Source: Sulfurimonas marina
Lineage (GTDB): Bacteria > Campylobacterota > Campylobacteria > Campylobacterales > Sulfurimonadaceae
Assembly (NCBI RefSeq): GCF_014905095.1
Contig: NZ_CP041165.1
Span: 1 to 64,000, forward strand
Direction: 5' to 3'
Length of the DNA: 64,000 nt
Positions 47,065 through 55,629 of the stretch are shown here, piece after piece. The notes beneath the pieces are model-generated. The model ran no database searches. It had not been told where the DNA came from and saw nothing but the letters and a program-made list of their open reading frames with translations. A program made the translations under genes and the position numbers. The stretch's first letter is position 1. Every line of letters begins with the position of its first letter.

Positions 47065-48831
47065 ATGGTAAAAAAGTATATAAATATAGGTTTGTTTTGT
47101 TGTTTGGCAATGTTTGCAGAGGGTTGCGGTACGCAAGAAGATCTTCAAAGTGATCAAAATATCTCTCAAGTGGAGCAGATAGAGCAAAACAGCAGTGTTT
47201 CGTATCGTGTAGCAGCTCAGGAGCTTACAATAACAACAGCTTCAAGCGTACTCAATAAAGCAGCCTATGTATCTTCTCAGTGCTATACAAAAACCGTAGA
47301 TGAGAATAATGTAGCACACAATCCCTGTTTCTCTTGCCACATAAACTCTGAAGAGCCTAACTACATAGATGATCCAGACTTACAAGAGAGTTATGCTTTT
47401 AGTGAATATACGGTGACAAACCGCTGGACAAACCTTTTTAAAGATCGTACACAACAAGTGGCTAATATTACAGATGATGCGATACTTAGTTATGTTAGAC
47501 AAAGCAACTATTTTGATGAGAATAATAGTATTGTTTTAAATGAGATCTTAGCGAGTGTTCCAAATGAGTGGGACTATAACAGTGACGGTATCTGGAGCGG
47601 TTACAAACCTGACTGTTATTTCAACTTTGATGGTGAAGGTTTTGATCAAACACCACAGAACAGCTATACAGGCTGGAGAGCTTTTGCATACTATCCGTTT
47701 CTTGGGACATTTTGGCCGACAAACGGTTCGATGGATGATGTGCTGATCCGTCTGCCGAAGGTGATGCGTGAAGATAAAAACGGAGCGTTTGATCTTAATG
47801 TGTATAAGATCAATTTAGCTGTTGTAGAGTCTTTGATCAAGAAAAATCCCGTAAAGATAGAGAGTGTGGATGAAACGATTTACGGGGTTGACCTTAACAA
47901 TAATGGAGTTTTAGATGTGGCAGATGAGGTGGCATACAACTGGGTAGCGCCCAAGTACGATTTTGCAACAAAAAAATATACCAATTTCTCTATGCATTAT
48001 GTGGGAGCGGCGAAAGAGGCTTTAATTGAGAACACGCTTCATATCGCTCCGGGACTTTATCCTGAAGGGACGGAGTTTTTACACAGTGTGAGATACATGG
48101 ATGTGCAAGATAACAACTCCCTTACTATGGCTCCGAGGATGAAAGAGTTGCGATACAGCAAAAAAACAGCATGGAATACCTATCCTGAACTTAACAATGC
48201 AACAAAAGCTGAGATAAAAGAGAAAGAGGCCTTTCCAGATAGACTACGAACAATCAGCGGTGATGCCGAACATGGTCTGAGAAACGGTTTGGGATGGATT
48301 TATCAAGGATTTATAGAAGATAAAAAAGGTTATCTACGCCCGCAGACTTATGAGGAGACACTTTTTTGTATAGGGTGTCACTCAGGGATTGGTGCAACGG
48401 TGGACAGCTCTTTTGTCTTTTCAAGAAAACTGGATGAGGCACAGGGTGTAAAAAGCTGGTACCATTGGAGCCAAAAAGCTCTAGAGGGGATAAAAGAGCC
48501 GAAATTAAGTGACGGTAGATATGAGTATGAACTTTATCTGCAAGCTAACGGTGCAGGGGATGAGTTTAGGGACAACGATGAACTTCAAGAGAAGTTTTTT
48601 GATATAAACGGCTCACTTAAATCTGAAGAGATGCAAAAAGTCCGTAACGACATCAGTTATCTTCTTATCCCCTCTATAGATCGTGCTTTAGAGTTAAATA
48701 AAGCGTATAAGGTGATTGTAGAGGAGCAAAGCTTCATCTACGGGCGTGATGCTCATATAAAACCTGTAGAAAATGTTCACAAAGAGGTAGAGGCACTTAC
48801 TCCGACAAAAGTGACGGTGATTCGAAAATAG
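47065..48831 (+). CDS. Two-CxxCH lipoprotein, probable c-type heme protein
   Basis: A 588-residue exported protein. I start at ATG 47065 because GGAG lies 6 bases upstream; an earlier GTG at 47053 overlaps it. The lipobox is FAEGC. Two heme c attachment motifs are seen: CFSCH near residue 90 and CIGCH near 440. Two calcium-binding-like loops also occur: DYNSDGIWSG and DLNNNGVLDVADE. I recognise no named family. It lies between the PhoX-like and Cti genes, so an envelope partner of either is the best inference. Confidence 0.72.
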   Translation: MVKKYINIGLFCCLAMFAEGCGTQEDLQSDQNISQVEQIEQNSSVSYRVAAQELTITTASSVLNKAAYVSSQCYTKTVDENNVAHNPCFSCHINSEEPNYIDDPDLQESYAFSEYTVTNRWTNLFKDRTQQVANITDDAILSYVRQSNYFDENNSIVLNEILASVPNEWDYNSDGIWSGYKPDCYFNFDGEGFDQTPQNSYTGWRAFAYYPFLGTFWPTNGSMDDVLIRLPKVMREDKNGAFDLNVYKINLAVVESLIKKNPVKIESVDETIYGVDLNNNGVLDVADEVAYNWVAPKYDFATKKYTNFSMHYVGAAKEALIENTLHIAPGLYPEGTEFLHSVRYMDVQDNNSLTMAPRMKELRYSKKTAWNTYPELNNATKAEIKEKEAFPDRLRTISGDAEHGLRNGLGWIYQGFIEDKKGYLRPQTYEETLFCIGCHSGIGATVDSSFVFSRKLDEAQGVKSWYHWSQKALEGIKEPKLSDGRYEYELYLQANGAGDEFRDNDELQEKFFDINGSLKSEEMQKVRNDISYLLIPSIDRALELNKAYKVIVEEQSFIYGRDAHIKPVENVHKEVEALTPTKVTVIRK

Positions 48832-48901
48832 AAAAATATAAGCGGTAGATTCAAATATGCTACTATATCGTTTTCAATAATTGCAGCTGGTAGGAGCGTA
48901 T

Positions 48902-51268
48902 TTGCACATTTATCGTATAGTTTTTTTATTTGCACTTTTTTTAAGTGGATGTTCACTGCCGCAAGTTGCCCCCGTAAAAGTTGGGCAGCAGCAAAAAGAT
49001 GTATCTTTTAGCGAAGATGTCAAACCTATTTTAGATAAGCGTTGTGTCGTTTGTCACTCTTGTTATAACTCTCCGTGCCAAGCGAAGTTGAGTTCATTTG
49101 CAGGGATCGATCGAGGGGGTTCTAAGATCGAGGTGTACAATGCAACAAGACTCTCTCCCCAAACACCGACAAGACTTTTCATTGATGCAAAAAACACGCA
49201 AGAGTGGCATACAAAAGGGTTTTTCTCTTTAACGCAAAATCTTGAAGATACCAACGGAACTTCTAACGATTCGATTATGTTGCATCTTCTGCATAACAAA
49301 CAAACAAATCCGGATGTTATAGGGGACTACGATCCGGAGCACGATACATTGATGTGTCCAAAAGATAAAGAGGAATTAAGCAAGTATCTTTATGAAAAGC
49401 CTAATCACGGCATGCCTTACGGGTTTCCAGCTTTAAAACAAAGAGAATATATAACTTTGGCATCGTGGCTTTTTCAAGGGGCAAAAGATGATCACAACAG
49501 TGCCGTGCAAGTTTCAAAAAATGCCCAAAAAGAGATAGAAAAGTGGGAAAAGTTTTTGAATGCACAAGACCCAAAACATCAGATGAGTGCAAGATACCTC
49601 TATGAGCATCTCTACCTTGCACATATCTATTTTTCGAGTGCAAAAGGGGAGTTTTTTGAGTTGGTGCGTTCCTATACGCCTGCTCCGCAGCCGACCGACA
49701 TCATTCCGACACTTCGCCCTTTTGATGACCCGCAGGTGGAGAAGTTTTACTATAGATTTCGTAAGATAGAGTCGACTATTGTTCATAAAACACATATGAT
49801 TATGAAGTTTGACGATACTGTATTAGCAAGATATAACGAGCTTTTTATGGAACCAGAGTGGAGAGAAAAACCCCATACAATCTCTTACGATACAAAGATT
49901 AGTGCGAATCCTTTTATAGCCTACAAGCAGATTCCCGCATCTTCAAGATATCAGTTTTTACTCGATAACTCGAAATTTATTGTTATGACGTTTATCCGCG
50001 GTCCTGTTTGTCGCGGGCAGATGGCACTGAATGTTATACACGATCACTTCTGGGTAATGTTTCGCGATCCGAAGTTTGATATAGCGGTAATTGATCCTGA
50101 GTTTATAGATACGCAGGTTCAAAATCTTAGCTTGCCGATCGAGAATGTTGATCATGACTTGTTAAAAACTTTCAGTGATGAGTACAGGGAGCGTTACGAG
50201 CACTATTATCAGGCGAAAAAAGAGAGAACAACACAACTCTTTAATGGCGGGTATCCGATCGAGTCTATCTACAAAGGTGTAAAAAGTTCAGACTCTCCGA
50301 TATTAACTGTATATAGACATTTTGATTCTGCTTCTGTAAGCCGCGGCGTATTAGGGGAAGAGCCTCGTACGATGTGGGTGATCGACTATGCACAGTTTGA
50401 AAGATTGTATTATGCTTTAGTTGCGGGGTACGATGTATTTGGCAATGTATCGCATCAGACAAACATAAGACGCTATATGGACTTTTTACGTATGGAGGGT
50501 GAAGCAAACTTTTTAGAGTACATGCCTCAAAAGAAACGTTTATCTATAATGGAGTCATGGTATATCAATGATGAGAGTGTTGTTGATGATGCGAAATATG
50601 TTGCAATAGAAAAATTGAACAATAAGATCGTTTATAAAACTGATGATTACAAACATGAATTTATAGAAAAGATAGTAAACCAATATCTTCCAAAAGATTT
50701 AAATATAACATTTGATCGCATGAACTATAAAACAAAAGCAGAGATGAAAACACTTACAATGCCAAAAGATTATAAAACCGCTTTTGACTATATTCAGGCT
50801 ACTCGGGCATTGACTTTACCTGGAAGCGGTTTTGTCCGTTTTATGACTGACAGGGGTGCAAATAATATGTTGCTGCGCATAGAGATGGAAGATGGAACAT
50901 TTATAACGAAAAACCTGGTCATTAACCGTTGGCACGATAACGTAAACTCTCTGTTTATGGAGGAGAGTATGCTTGATCCGAGTAAAGACACTATGGATTT
51001 TTTAGATAGTTTCATAGGCTCATATCCTAACGTTTTTATAGATGTGAAGTTTTCACAACTGCCGGAGTTTTTAAATCTTATGAAAAATACGACGGGGACT
51101 TTAAAAGACTTACAGAAGTTTCAAAAGTATTTTATTAGCAGATCCGATCCGAGGTTTTGGGAGTATTACGACTGGTTCCAAAAGGAGTTCGATCGCCAAA
51201 ACGGTGTAGAAGCAGGGTTATACGATCTTAACAGATACGCAAGAACACCTTGGCAAAAGAGCCATTAA
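48902..51268 (+). CDS. cti: Fatty acid cis/trans isomerase (Cti), lipoprotein form
   Basis: A 788-residue periplasmic enzyme that converts cis-unsaturated membrane fatty acids to trans, stiffening the membrane under solvent or heat stress in Pseudomonas and Vibrio. The start is TTG at 48902, 5 bases after AGGAG; an upstream TTG at 48881 has no RBS. Signal peptide with lipobox LFLSGC. The heme c motif and its surroundings read CVVCHSCYNSPCQAKL, matching known Cti proteins. It is third in the lipoprotein block and convergent with the Crp/Fnr gene. Confidence 0.92.
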   Translation: MHIYRIVFLFALFLSGCSLPQVAPVKVGQQQKDVSFSEDVKPILDKRCVVCHSCYNSPCQAKLSSFAGIDRGGSKIEVYNATRLSPQTPTRLFIDAKNTQEWHTKGFFSLTQNLEDTNGTSNDSIMLHLLHNKQTNPDVIGDYDPEHDTLMCPKDKEELSKYLYEKPNHGMPYGFPALKQREYITLASWLFQGAKDDHNSAVQVSKNAQKEIEKWEKFLNAQDPKHQMSARYLYEHLYLAHIYFSSAKGEFFELVRSYTPAPQPTDIIPTLRPFDDPQVEKFYYRFRKIESTIVHKTHMIMKFDDTVLARYNELFMEPEWREKPHTISYDTKISANPFIAYKQIPASSRYQFLLDNSKFIVMTFIRGPVCRGQMALNVIHDHFWVMFRDPKFDIAVIDPEFIDTQVQNLSLPIENVDHDLLKTFSDEYRERYEHYYQAKKERTTQLFNGGYPIESIYKGVKSSDSPILTVYRHFDSASVSRGVLGEEPRTMWVIDYAQFERLYYALVAGYDVFGNVSHQTNIRRYMDFLRMEGEANFLEYMPQKKRLSIMESWYINDESVVDDAKYVAIEKLNNKIVYKTDDYKHEFIEKIVNQYLPKDLNITFDRMNYKTKAEMKTLTMPKDYKTAFDYIQATRALTLPGSGFVRFMTDRGANNMLLRIEMEDGTFITKNLVINRWHDNVNSLFMEESMLDPSKDTMDFLDSFIGSYPNVFIDVKFSQLPEFLNLMKNTTGTLKDLQKFQKYFISRSDPRFWEYYDWFQKEFDRQNGVEAGLYDLNRYARTPWQKSH

Positions 51269-51906
51269 GGGTAGAGAAGCATCTCCAACTTTTTTTGATT
51301 CAAAAGGTTGTTGTTTTCATCCAGGATCTCAAGATCTTTAAGTTTACGAAGCGTTCTTGAGAGTGTTTCGGGTGTAATGTTGAGTATGTTTGCTATGTCA
51401 ATCTTTTTGTGAGTTTGGAAGATATCTTTGTGTTCGTCGATCAATGAACACACTTTTGCAGTCGCATCAAAAACCAGGTTTCTGTTGATCGATTTTTCCA
51501 GACCCTTGATCTTATGTGTAAGAGATTTAATGATGTGCCAGGAGAGCTGTGGTATCTCTTCAATTAGTTTTAAAAAATTCTCTTTATCTATAACAGCAAC
51601 GAATGTGTTATCTTTTTGTGCAGATGCAGTGGCTGGAAAAGGGGTATTTTCAATAGTAGCCATCTCAGCTACCATTGTGGGTTCTATAAAATGGTGCAGT
51701 ACAACTTCATTTGCTTTGGCATTGGTTTTGTAGAGTTTTAACTCCCCCTCTAGTAAAATATAAAATGAATCGGCTCCTTCACCTTCATAAAAAAGTATCT
51801 CACCTTTTTGCAGCTTTTTGACAAGAGTCATAGACTCTATAGCTTTTATCTCGTCATCATTGAGGGAGTTAAATAGATATAAATCTTTTAATTTTTTTGC
51901 ATACAT
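51265..51906 (-). CDS. Crp/Fnr family transcription regulator
   Basis: A 213-residue regulator. The cNMP-binding fold occupies about residues 15-125 (LQKGEILFYEGEGADSFYILLEGEL and the ENTPFPATASAQ region). The C-terminal winged helix includes IANILNITPETLSRTLRKLK (about 170-190). The four-cysteine Fe-S ligands of FNR are missing, so it does not sense oxygen that way; NO, redox or nucleotide sensing is possible. Its start lies 22 bases from a perfect FNR-type palindrome shared with the bacteriohemerythrin gene. Autoregulation is likely. Confidence 0.85.
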   Translation of the reverse strand: MYAKKLKDLYLFNSLNDDEIKAIESMTLVKKLQKGEILFYEGEGADSFYILLEGELKLYKTNAKANEVVLHHFIEPTMVAEMATIENTPFPATASAQKDNTFVAVIDKENFLKLIEEIPQLSWHIIKSLTHKIKGLEKSINRNLVFDATAKVCSLIDEHKDIFQTHKKIDIANILNITPETLSRTLRKLKDLEILDENNNLLNQKKLEMLLYP

Positions 51907-51928
51907 AGTTTAATTATAGCAAGATTAC

Positions 51929-51942
51929 TTGATCTATATCAA
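51929..51942. promoter_or_regulatory. FNR/Crp-type operator in the divergent promoter
   Basis: TTGATCTATATCAA matches the consensus TTGAT-N4-ATCAA exactly and is perfectly dyad-symmetric. It lies between the Crp/Fnr-type gene (start 51906) and the bacteriohemerythrin gene (start 52000). A regulator bound here could control both. Confidence 0.75.
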
Positions 51943-51999
51943 TCGCTATCTTCCCCTTTTTTACTACAATAAAGAAAAATTTTTAAAAGGGTATCTACG

Positions 52000-52440
52000 A
52001 TGTTGATTGATATAAAAAGTATGCCTTTGGTTGCTATGGAGTTTATGAATGAAACCCATACAAAAGATGTGGAGATTATTAATGAACTGTTTGCACTTGT
52101 GTTAGCGTATGAGGCCTCACCCACTTTAGAGAATAAAAAAAGAGTAGATGAACTTTACGGTGATTGGTTTGCACATACCATTGAACATTTCCGCGCCGAA
52201 GAGGTGATGATGCAAGAGAAAAGATTTCCTCCCTATCCTATGCATAAAGGGGAACATGAAAAAGCTCTTAGACTAATGGATGAGGTGTTTCGTGAGTGGC
52301 AGAGAGATCAAGATATAAATATTTTAAAAAAGTATATGACCGAGCATCTTGTACCATGGCTGACAAACCATATAAATACGATGGATACTGTCACTGCAAG
52401 GTTTTTTCAATCAGAAACAACTCCATGTGCAATGCACTAG
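52000..52440 (+). CDS. Bacteriohemerythrin
   Basis: A 146-residue four-helix-bundle protein with a non-heme diiron O2-binding site. Ligands can be placed as H20, H63, E67, H82, H86, H124 and D129, in segments NETH, EHFRAEE, MHKGEH and NHINTMD. The spacings match known hemerythrins from H63 onward. It probably buffers or senses oxygen in the cytoplasm. A ribosome binding site (AAAAGGG) and a perfect FNR-type palindrome are upstream. It is divergent from the Crp/Fnr-like regulator, suggesting O2- or NO-linked control. Confidence 0.93.
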   Translation: MLIDIKSMPLVAMEFMNETHTKDVEIINELFALVLAYEASPTLENKKRVDELYGDWFAHTIEHFRAEEVMMQEKRFPPYPMHKGEHEKALRLMDEVFREWQRDQDINILKKYMTEHLVPWLTNHINTMDTVTARFFQSETTPCAMH

Positions 52441-52464
52441 AGTTGTGATAGATAAATCTAAATA

Positions 52465-53181
52465 TTATCTCCCCTCTATTAGCCGATCTTCGATCTCATA
52501 AGCGATCTCATCAATGACGTTTGTTACCTTATCGTAAAACACTTTGTCAAAGTAGCTATCGTTGATTGCTTCACTCGGTGCGAGGTTGTTTAGAATTGAG
52601 TGTTCGATAAAATGAGCCATTGTATTGACACCCACTACCATCCCGCTTGTGCCTATAACAACTAACAAAGAACAATCTTGTATCTCTTTATCCAGTGTCT
52701 CATACTGTGGTGCCATCTCTCCAAACATAACAATGTAAGGACGTACCTGATCGCTTCCACATGCTACACATTTTCCCCCGTTTACTTCTGAGAGTTTGTT
52801 ATACCCTATATCGTAGATATGATTGCACGATTCACACTCCACTTTTGTGAGTTCCCCATGGAGATGGACGAGATTATCGGGTTCAATACCCGCTTTTTCA
52901 AAAAGGTTGTCCACATTTTGTGTGATTATGGCTAGATCATCTTTATATCTGTTTTTGAGATGGGCTAAAACTTTATGGGCATGATTAGGCTCTTTATCTG
53001 AAAGTTCTGTTCTTCTTTTGTCGTAAAATTCAATAGTTTGTTCTCTGTTACTTATAAGACATCCTGCCGTACAGATATCATCTACAGAGTATTGGGCCCA
53101 GAGCCCGTCACTCTCTCTAAAGGTAGATAGACCGCTTTCAGCACTAATTCCTGCTCCGCTTAAAACAACAACTTTAGCCAT
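52465..53181 (-). CDS. NAD-dependent protein deacylase, Sir2 family
   Basis: A 238-residue sirtuin. The NAD fold is VVVLSGAGISAESGLSTFR; the NAD/substrate loop is TQNVDNLFEKAG; the catalytic His is in LVHLHGEL. A Cys4 zinc site is CESC and CVAC. FYDKRRTEL contains the Tyr-x-x-Arg pair that gives class III sirtuins (SIRT5/CobB) preference for succinyl/malonyl lysine. It probably acts in the cytoplasm on acyl-lysine proteins. It is divergent from the small protein at 53247. Confidence 0.92.
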   Translation of the reverse strand: MAKVVVLSGAGISAESGLSTFRESDGLWAQYSVDDICTAGCLISNREQTIEFYDKRRTELSDKEPNHAHKVLAHLKNRYKDDLAIITQNVDNLFEKAGIEPDNLVHLHGELTKVECESCNHIYDIGYNKLSEVNGGKCVACGSDQVRPYIVMFGEMAPQYETLDKEIQDCSLLVVIGTSGMVVGVNTMAHFIEHSILNNLAPSEAINDSYFDKVFYDKVTNVIDEIAYEIEDRLIEGR

Positions 53182-53246
53182 AATATCTCCTTTTAATTTA
53201 TGAGCTATTATAATGGTAGTAAGTTTAAACGATGTTAAGGTTTGAG

Positions 53247-53687
53247 ATGGATCTAGTTTTTATTATAAAGTCATTGATCGGATTGGTACTTTTGTTGGGA
53301 ATTTTAGTCGCACTTTTGCTCTATAGACCAAATAAGAAAAAGGGAAATGAGGCTGGAGAGGGAACTAAAAAAGATAGTGATTATACACTTGAAGAGTTAT
53401 ACTCAATTATTAAAGATAAACACTCTACAACTAAAAAATTGAAATGGGCACTCGATATAGTTATTAGATACCATGGAGAGATCCCGCCTAAAAACGGGGT
53501 TCAATTGGATGAAGATTTTTATAAATATTCTGAAATCCTGCTTCGAATATGCCAGCATCCAAATACTAAAAAAGAGTTGATTTTAGAGTTTGACAAAGCG
53601 TTAAGAGAGTTAAATCCACAGTACAAAAAAGAGATTAACGACTTTTTGACAAGAGGACTCAACGCTAGAGATATAGCATCCTCTTAA
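53247..53687 (+). CDS. Membrane-anchored hypothetical protein
   Basis: A 146-residue protein with one N-terminal membrane helix (FIIKSLIGLVLLLGILVALLL, about residues 4-24) and a soluble, charged, helical domain. The ATG at 53247 is preferred because TTAAGG lies 6 bases upstream; an earlier ATG at 53232 lacks an RBS. The soluble part includes TLEELYSIIKDKHSTTKKLK. No family is recognised. It is convergent with the radical SAM gene with only a 1-base gap. Confidence 0.65.
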   Translation: MDLVFIIKSLIGLVLLLGILVALLLYRPNKKKGNEAGEGTKKDSDYTLEELYSIIKDKHSTTKKLKWALDIVIRYHGEIPPKNGVQLDEDFYKYSEILLRICQHPNTKKELILEFDKALRELNPQYKKEINDFLTRGLNARDIASS

Positions 53688-53688
53688 T

Positions 53689-55185
53689 TTATTGCTGTCT
53701 TTTATTAAATCCCGATGTACCGAGTTTTGAGTCAATCGTAAAACCTTCACTATATGGTTTGAGGTAGTTTGGAACTGCTCTTCCTTTGAGTTTCATCATA
53801 TCACTTAACATACTTTTTGCAACAACTTCAGGAGTAAGTTTTTTGACATCCGTCAGATATGTAAACAGTAGTTCCCCCTGTCTTTGAAGCGAGATTTTAT
53901 AAGTTGAATCGGTTTGTTCATATACCCATAAACTAAATGCATAAAAGTTTGTAAAAACACTTTCATCTTTCCATAACAGTTCAACAGAGTTTTTAAAGTT
54001 TCCACTGTTGTGTAAAATATCCCAAAAACGTGCAAAGCGTTTCATTTTTTGGATCTCTTTAAATGAGAGCTGGTTATTTTTGAGAATATCATATGGCGGG
54101 ATATCGCTATAAACCATTCCAAAAGTTTCATCATGTCTGTCGATATAGGTCCCTGAGAGCTTCTTGAGTATTCCTATTTGAATTTCACATGAGCTCATAG
54201 CTTTGAGTTGATCAAGGTTTTTTCCGAAACTCTTCAAAGATTCACCCGGTAAGCCGACAATTAAATCAAGATGGATATGTGCAGAGGTCTCATTTTCCAA
54301 AAAGGCGATGTTCTCTTTGATCTTATCAATTTTAAGCTGTCTTGATATATTGTTGGCTATCTCCGTATTGAGTGTTTGAATACCAATTTCGAGCTGCAGT
54401 GCACCGTGGGGGAACGATTTTATCTTCTCTCTAAGTGAAGCTGGAAAATGATCGGGAATCACTTCAAAGTGTGCAAAGTAAGGCGGCTCTTTTTCTAAAA
54501 AGAAATCAAGCACCATATTTGCCGCTTTCATATTGAGGTTGAATGTACGATCGACAAATTTAAAGTTTCTCGCACCTCTTTTCCAAAGAGTCTCAAACTC
54601 CTCCAACACTTTTTCAAGATTAAAAGCACGTACTTTTTCATCCATTGAAGAGAGACAAAATTCACACTCAAAAGGGCATCCGCGTGAGATCTCTACATAG
54701 ATATAACGGTTTTGGATATCTTCGTCGGTGTAGTATTTGTAGGGAAGTTCCAACTCTTTTAGTTTCGGAGCCGAGAGGGGTGTAATTCTCTCGTGAGCAT
54801 TATTTTCAACAATATTTTTACAAAGCTCGTAAAATGCAACATCGCCTTCCCCTTTGATGATAAAATCGGCATCACTAAAGTCTACACGAAAAGGCTCGTA
54901 ACTCACCTCTGGACCGCCGAGGACTATTTTTGTCTCAGGGGAGACTCTTTTGATGATGTGAATAAGTTCGTGAATCTGTGAGGCATTCCAGATGTAGACA
55001 CCAAGTCCCAAGATATTGGGTTTTTCATCCAGAATTTTCTCAGCTACGCTTTGCATAGCATCGTTTATAGAAAACTCCATAATCGTTGTATCGTTTTGAA
55101 GCTCTTGCATATTTGCATAAAGATAGCGAAGTGCCAAAGATGTATGTGTATATCTGGAGTTAAGGGTTGAGAGTACTATTTTCAT
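53689..55185 (-). CDS. B12-binding-type radical SAM protein (DUF4080-like)
   Basis: A 498-residue cytoplasmic protein. The N-terminal part (about residues 1-140) resembles a cobalamin-binding (Rossmann) domain with NILGLGVYIWNASQ and ILGGPEVSYEPF. The radical SAM core has the Fe-S motif CPFECEFC (CxxxCxxC) near residue 170. A DUF4080-like C-terminal region follows. Such enzymes usually do methyl transfer or other radical chemistry; the substrate is unknown. Its RBS (TAGGAAC) lies inside the long structured repeat just upstream, 55188-55456, which may control translation. Confidence 0.85.
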   Translation of the reverse strand: MKIVLSTLNSRYTHTSLALRYLYANMQELQNDTTIMEFSINDAMQSVAEKILDEKPNILGLGVYIWNASQIHELIHIIKRVSPETKIVLGGPEVSYEPFRVDFSDADFIIKGEGDVAFYELCKNIVENNAHERITPLSAPKLKELELPYKYYTDEDIQNRYIYVEISRGCPFECEFCLSSMDEKVRAFNLEKVLEEFETLWKRGARNFKFVDRTFNLNMKAANMVLDFFLEKEPPYFAHFEVIPDHFPASLREKIKSFPHGALQLEIGIQTLNTEIANNISRQLKIDKIKENIAFLENETSAHIHLDLIVGLPGESLKSFGKNLDQLKAMSSCEIQIGILKKLSGTYIDRHDETFGMVYSDIPPYDILKNNQLSFKEIQKMKRFARFWDILHNSGNFKNSVELLWKDESVFTNFYAFSLWVYEQTDSTYKISLQRQGELLFTYLTDVKKLTPEVVAKSMLSDMMKLKGRAVPNYLKPYSEGFTIDSKLGTSGFNKRQQ

Positions 55186-55187
55186 AA

Positions 55188-55456
55188 AAGTTCCTATCCC
55201 AAAGATAACCCAACTTTCAGCGACAAGAGAAGTGTTCTAGTTCAAGGCAAATTTTTGCAGGACTAGTTTTGTCTAATGCAAAAAAATTTAACGATGAAAT
55301 AGGATACTTCTCTTATCGCCCGAAGGGAGTTGTAGAACTATACCTACTAGTGCGTTAAAAACCCTTGAAGCTACTAGTAGCTCCTACGGATTTTTGCCTA
55401 ATATTAAGCATAGTTTTACAACTCTGAAAATTTGGTTATCTTTGGGATAGGAACTT
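55188..55456. other. Large symmetric nested-hairpin element, possible structured 5' leader
   Basis: Outer arms 55188-55220 and 55424-55456 are inverted copies, 31 of 33 matches, including 23 in a row. Inside, 55221-55233 pairs with 55306-55318 (12 of 13) and 55327-55341 pairs with 55410-55424 (14 of 15), giving two hairpin domains of 98 nt each. CCCGAAGGG at 55319-55327 can form a third small hairpin between them. On the minus strand the terminal arm contains TAGGAAC, the RBS of the radical SAM gene (ATG at 55185). A -10-like TATTAT lies at 55465-55470. No coding sequence is seen. Confidence 0.65.
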
Positions 55457-55464
55457 GAAAGTCT

Positions 55465-55470
55465 ATAATA
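55465..55470 (-). promoter_or_regulatory. Possible -10 box (TATTAT) of the radical SAM gene
   Basis: On the minus strand the TATTAT hexamer differs from TATAAT at one base. A start 6-8 bases downstream would be at about 55457-55459, directly at the first base of the outer stem of the structured element. No -35 is evident, as is usual in this phylum. Confidence 0.45.
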
Positions 55471-55479
55471 AAAAGGGAA

Positions 55480-55520
55480 AAATCAGCCAAGAGGTAAAAA
55501 GGGAAAAACTCGGCTGATTT
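55480..55520 (-). terminator. Hairpin downstream of the chemoreceptor gene, probable terminator
   Basis: AAATCAGCC (55480-55488) pairs with GGCTGATTT (55512-55520) across a 23-base loop. On the minus strand, T-rich DNA (TTTCCCTTTTTATT) follows the stem. It lies 110 bases past the stop of the chemoreceptor gene (55630). The loop is long, so this is a moderate call. The remaining gap 55521-55629 shows AT-rich DNA and nothing else that I can assign. Confidence 0.5.
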
Positions 55521-55629
55521 AAATATTTTATAGGAGTATATATTTTCTCTCGCATATGAAAGGGGGAAACATATTTGAGATGAAAAATTATATTAATTAT
55601 AAGTAAATGCTAAGTAAATAGGGATAGTC

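Noticed and set aside
55188-55456. Cobalamin riboswitch, because the downstream gene is a B12-type radical SAM protein
   Set aside because: I could not find the B12-box sequence or the usual cobalamin riboswitch core on the minus strand. The element is kept as unclassified.
55188-55456. Insertion sequence or MITE with target-site duplication
   Set aside because: No transposase gene and no matching direct repeat immediately outside the arms (left flank CATAA, right flank GAAAG). A MITE remains possible only if other copies exist.
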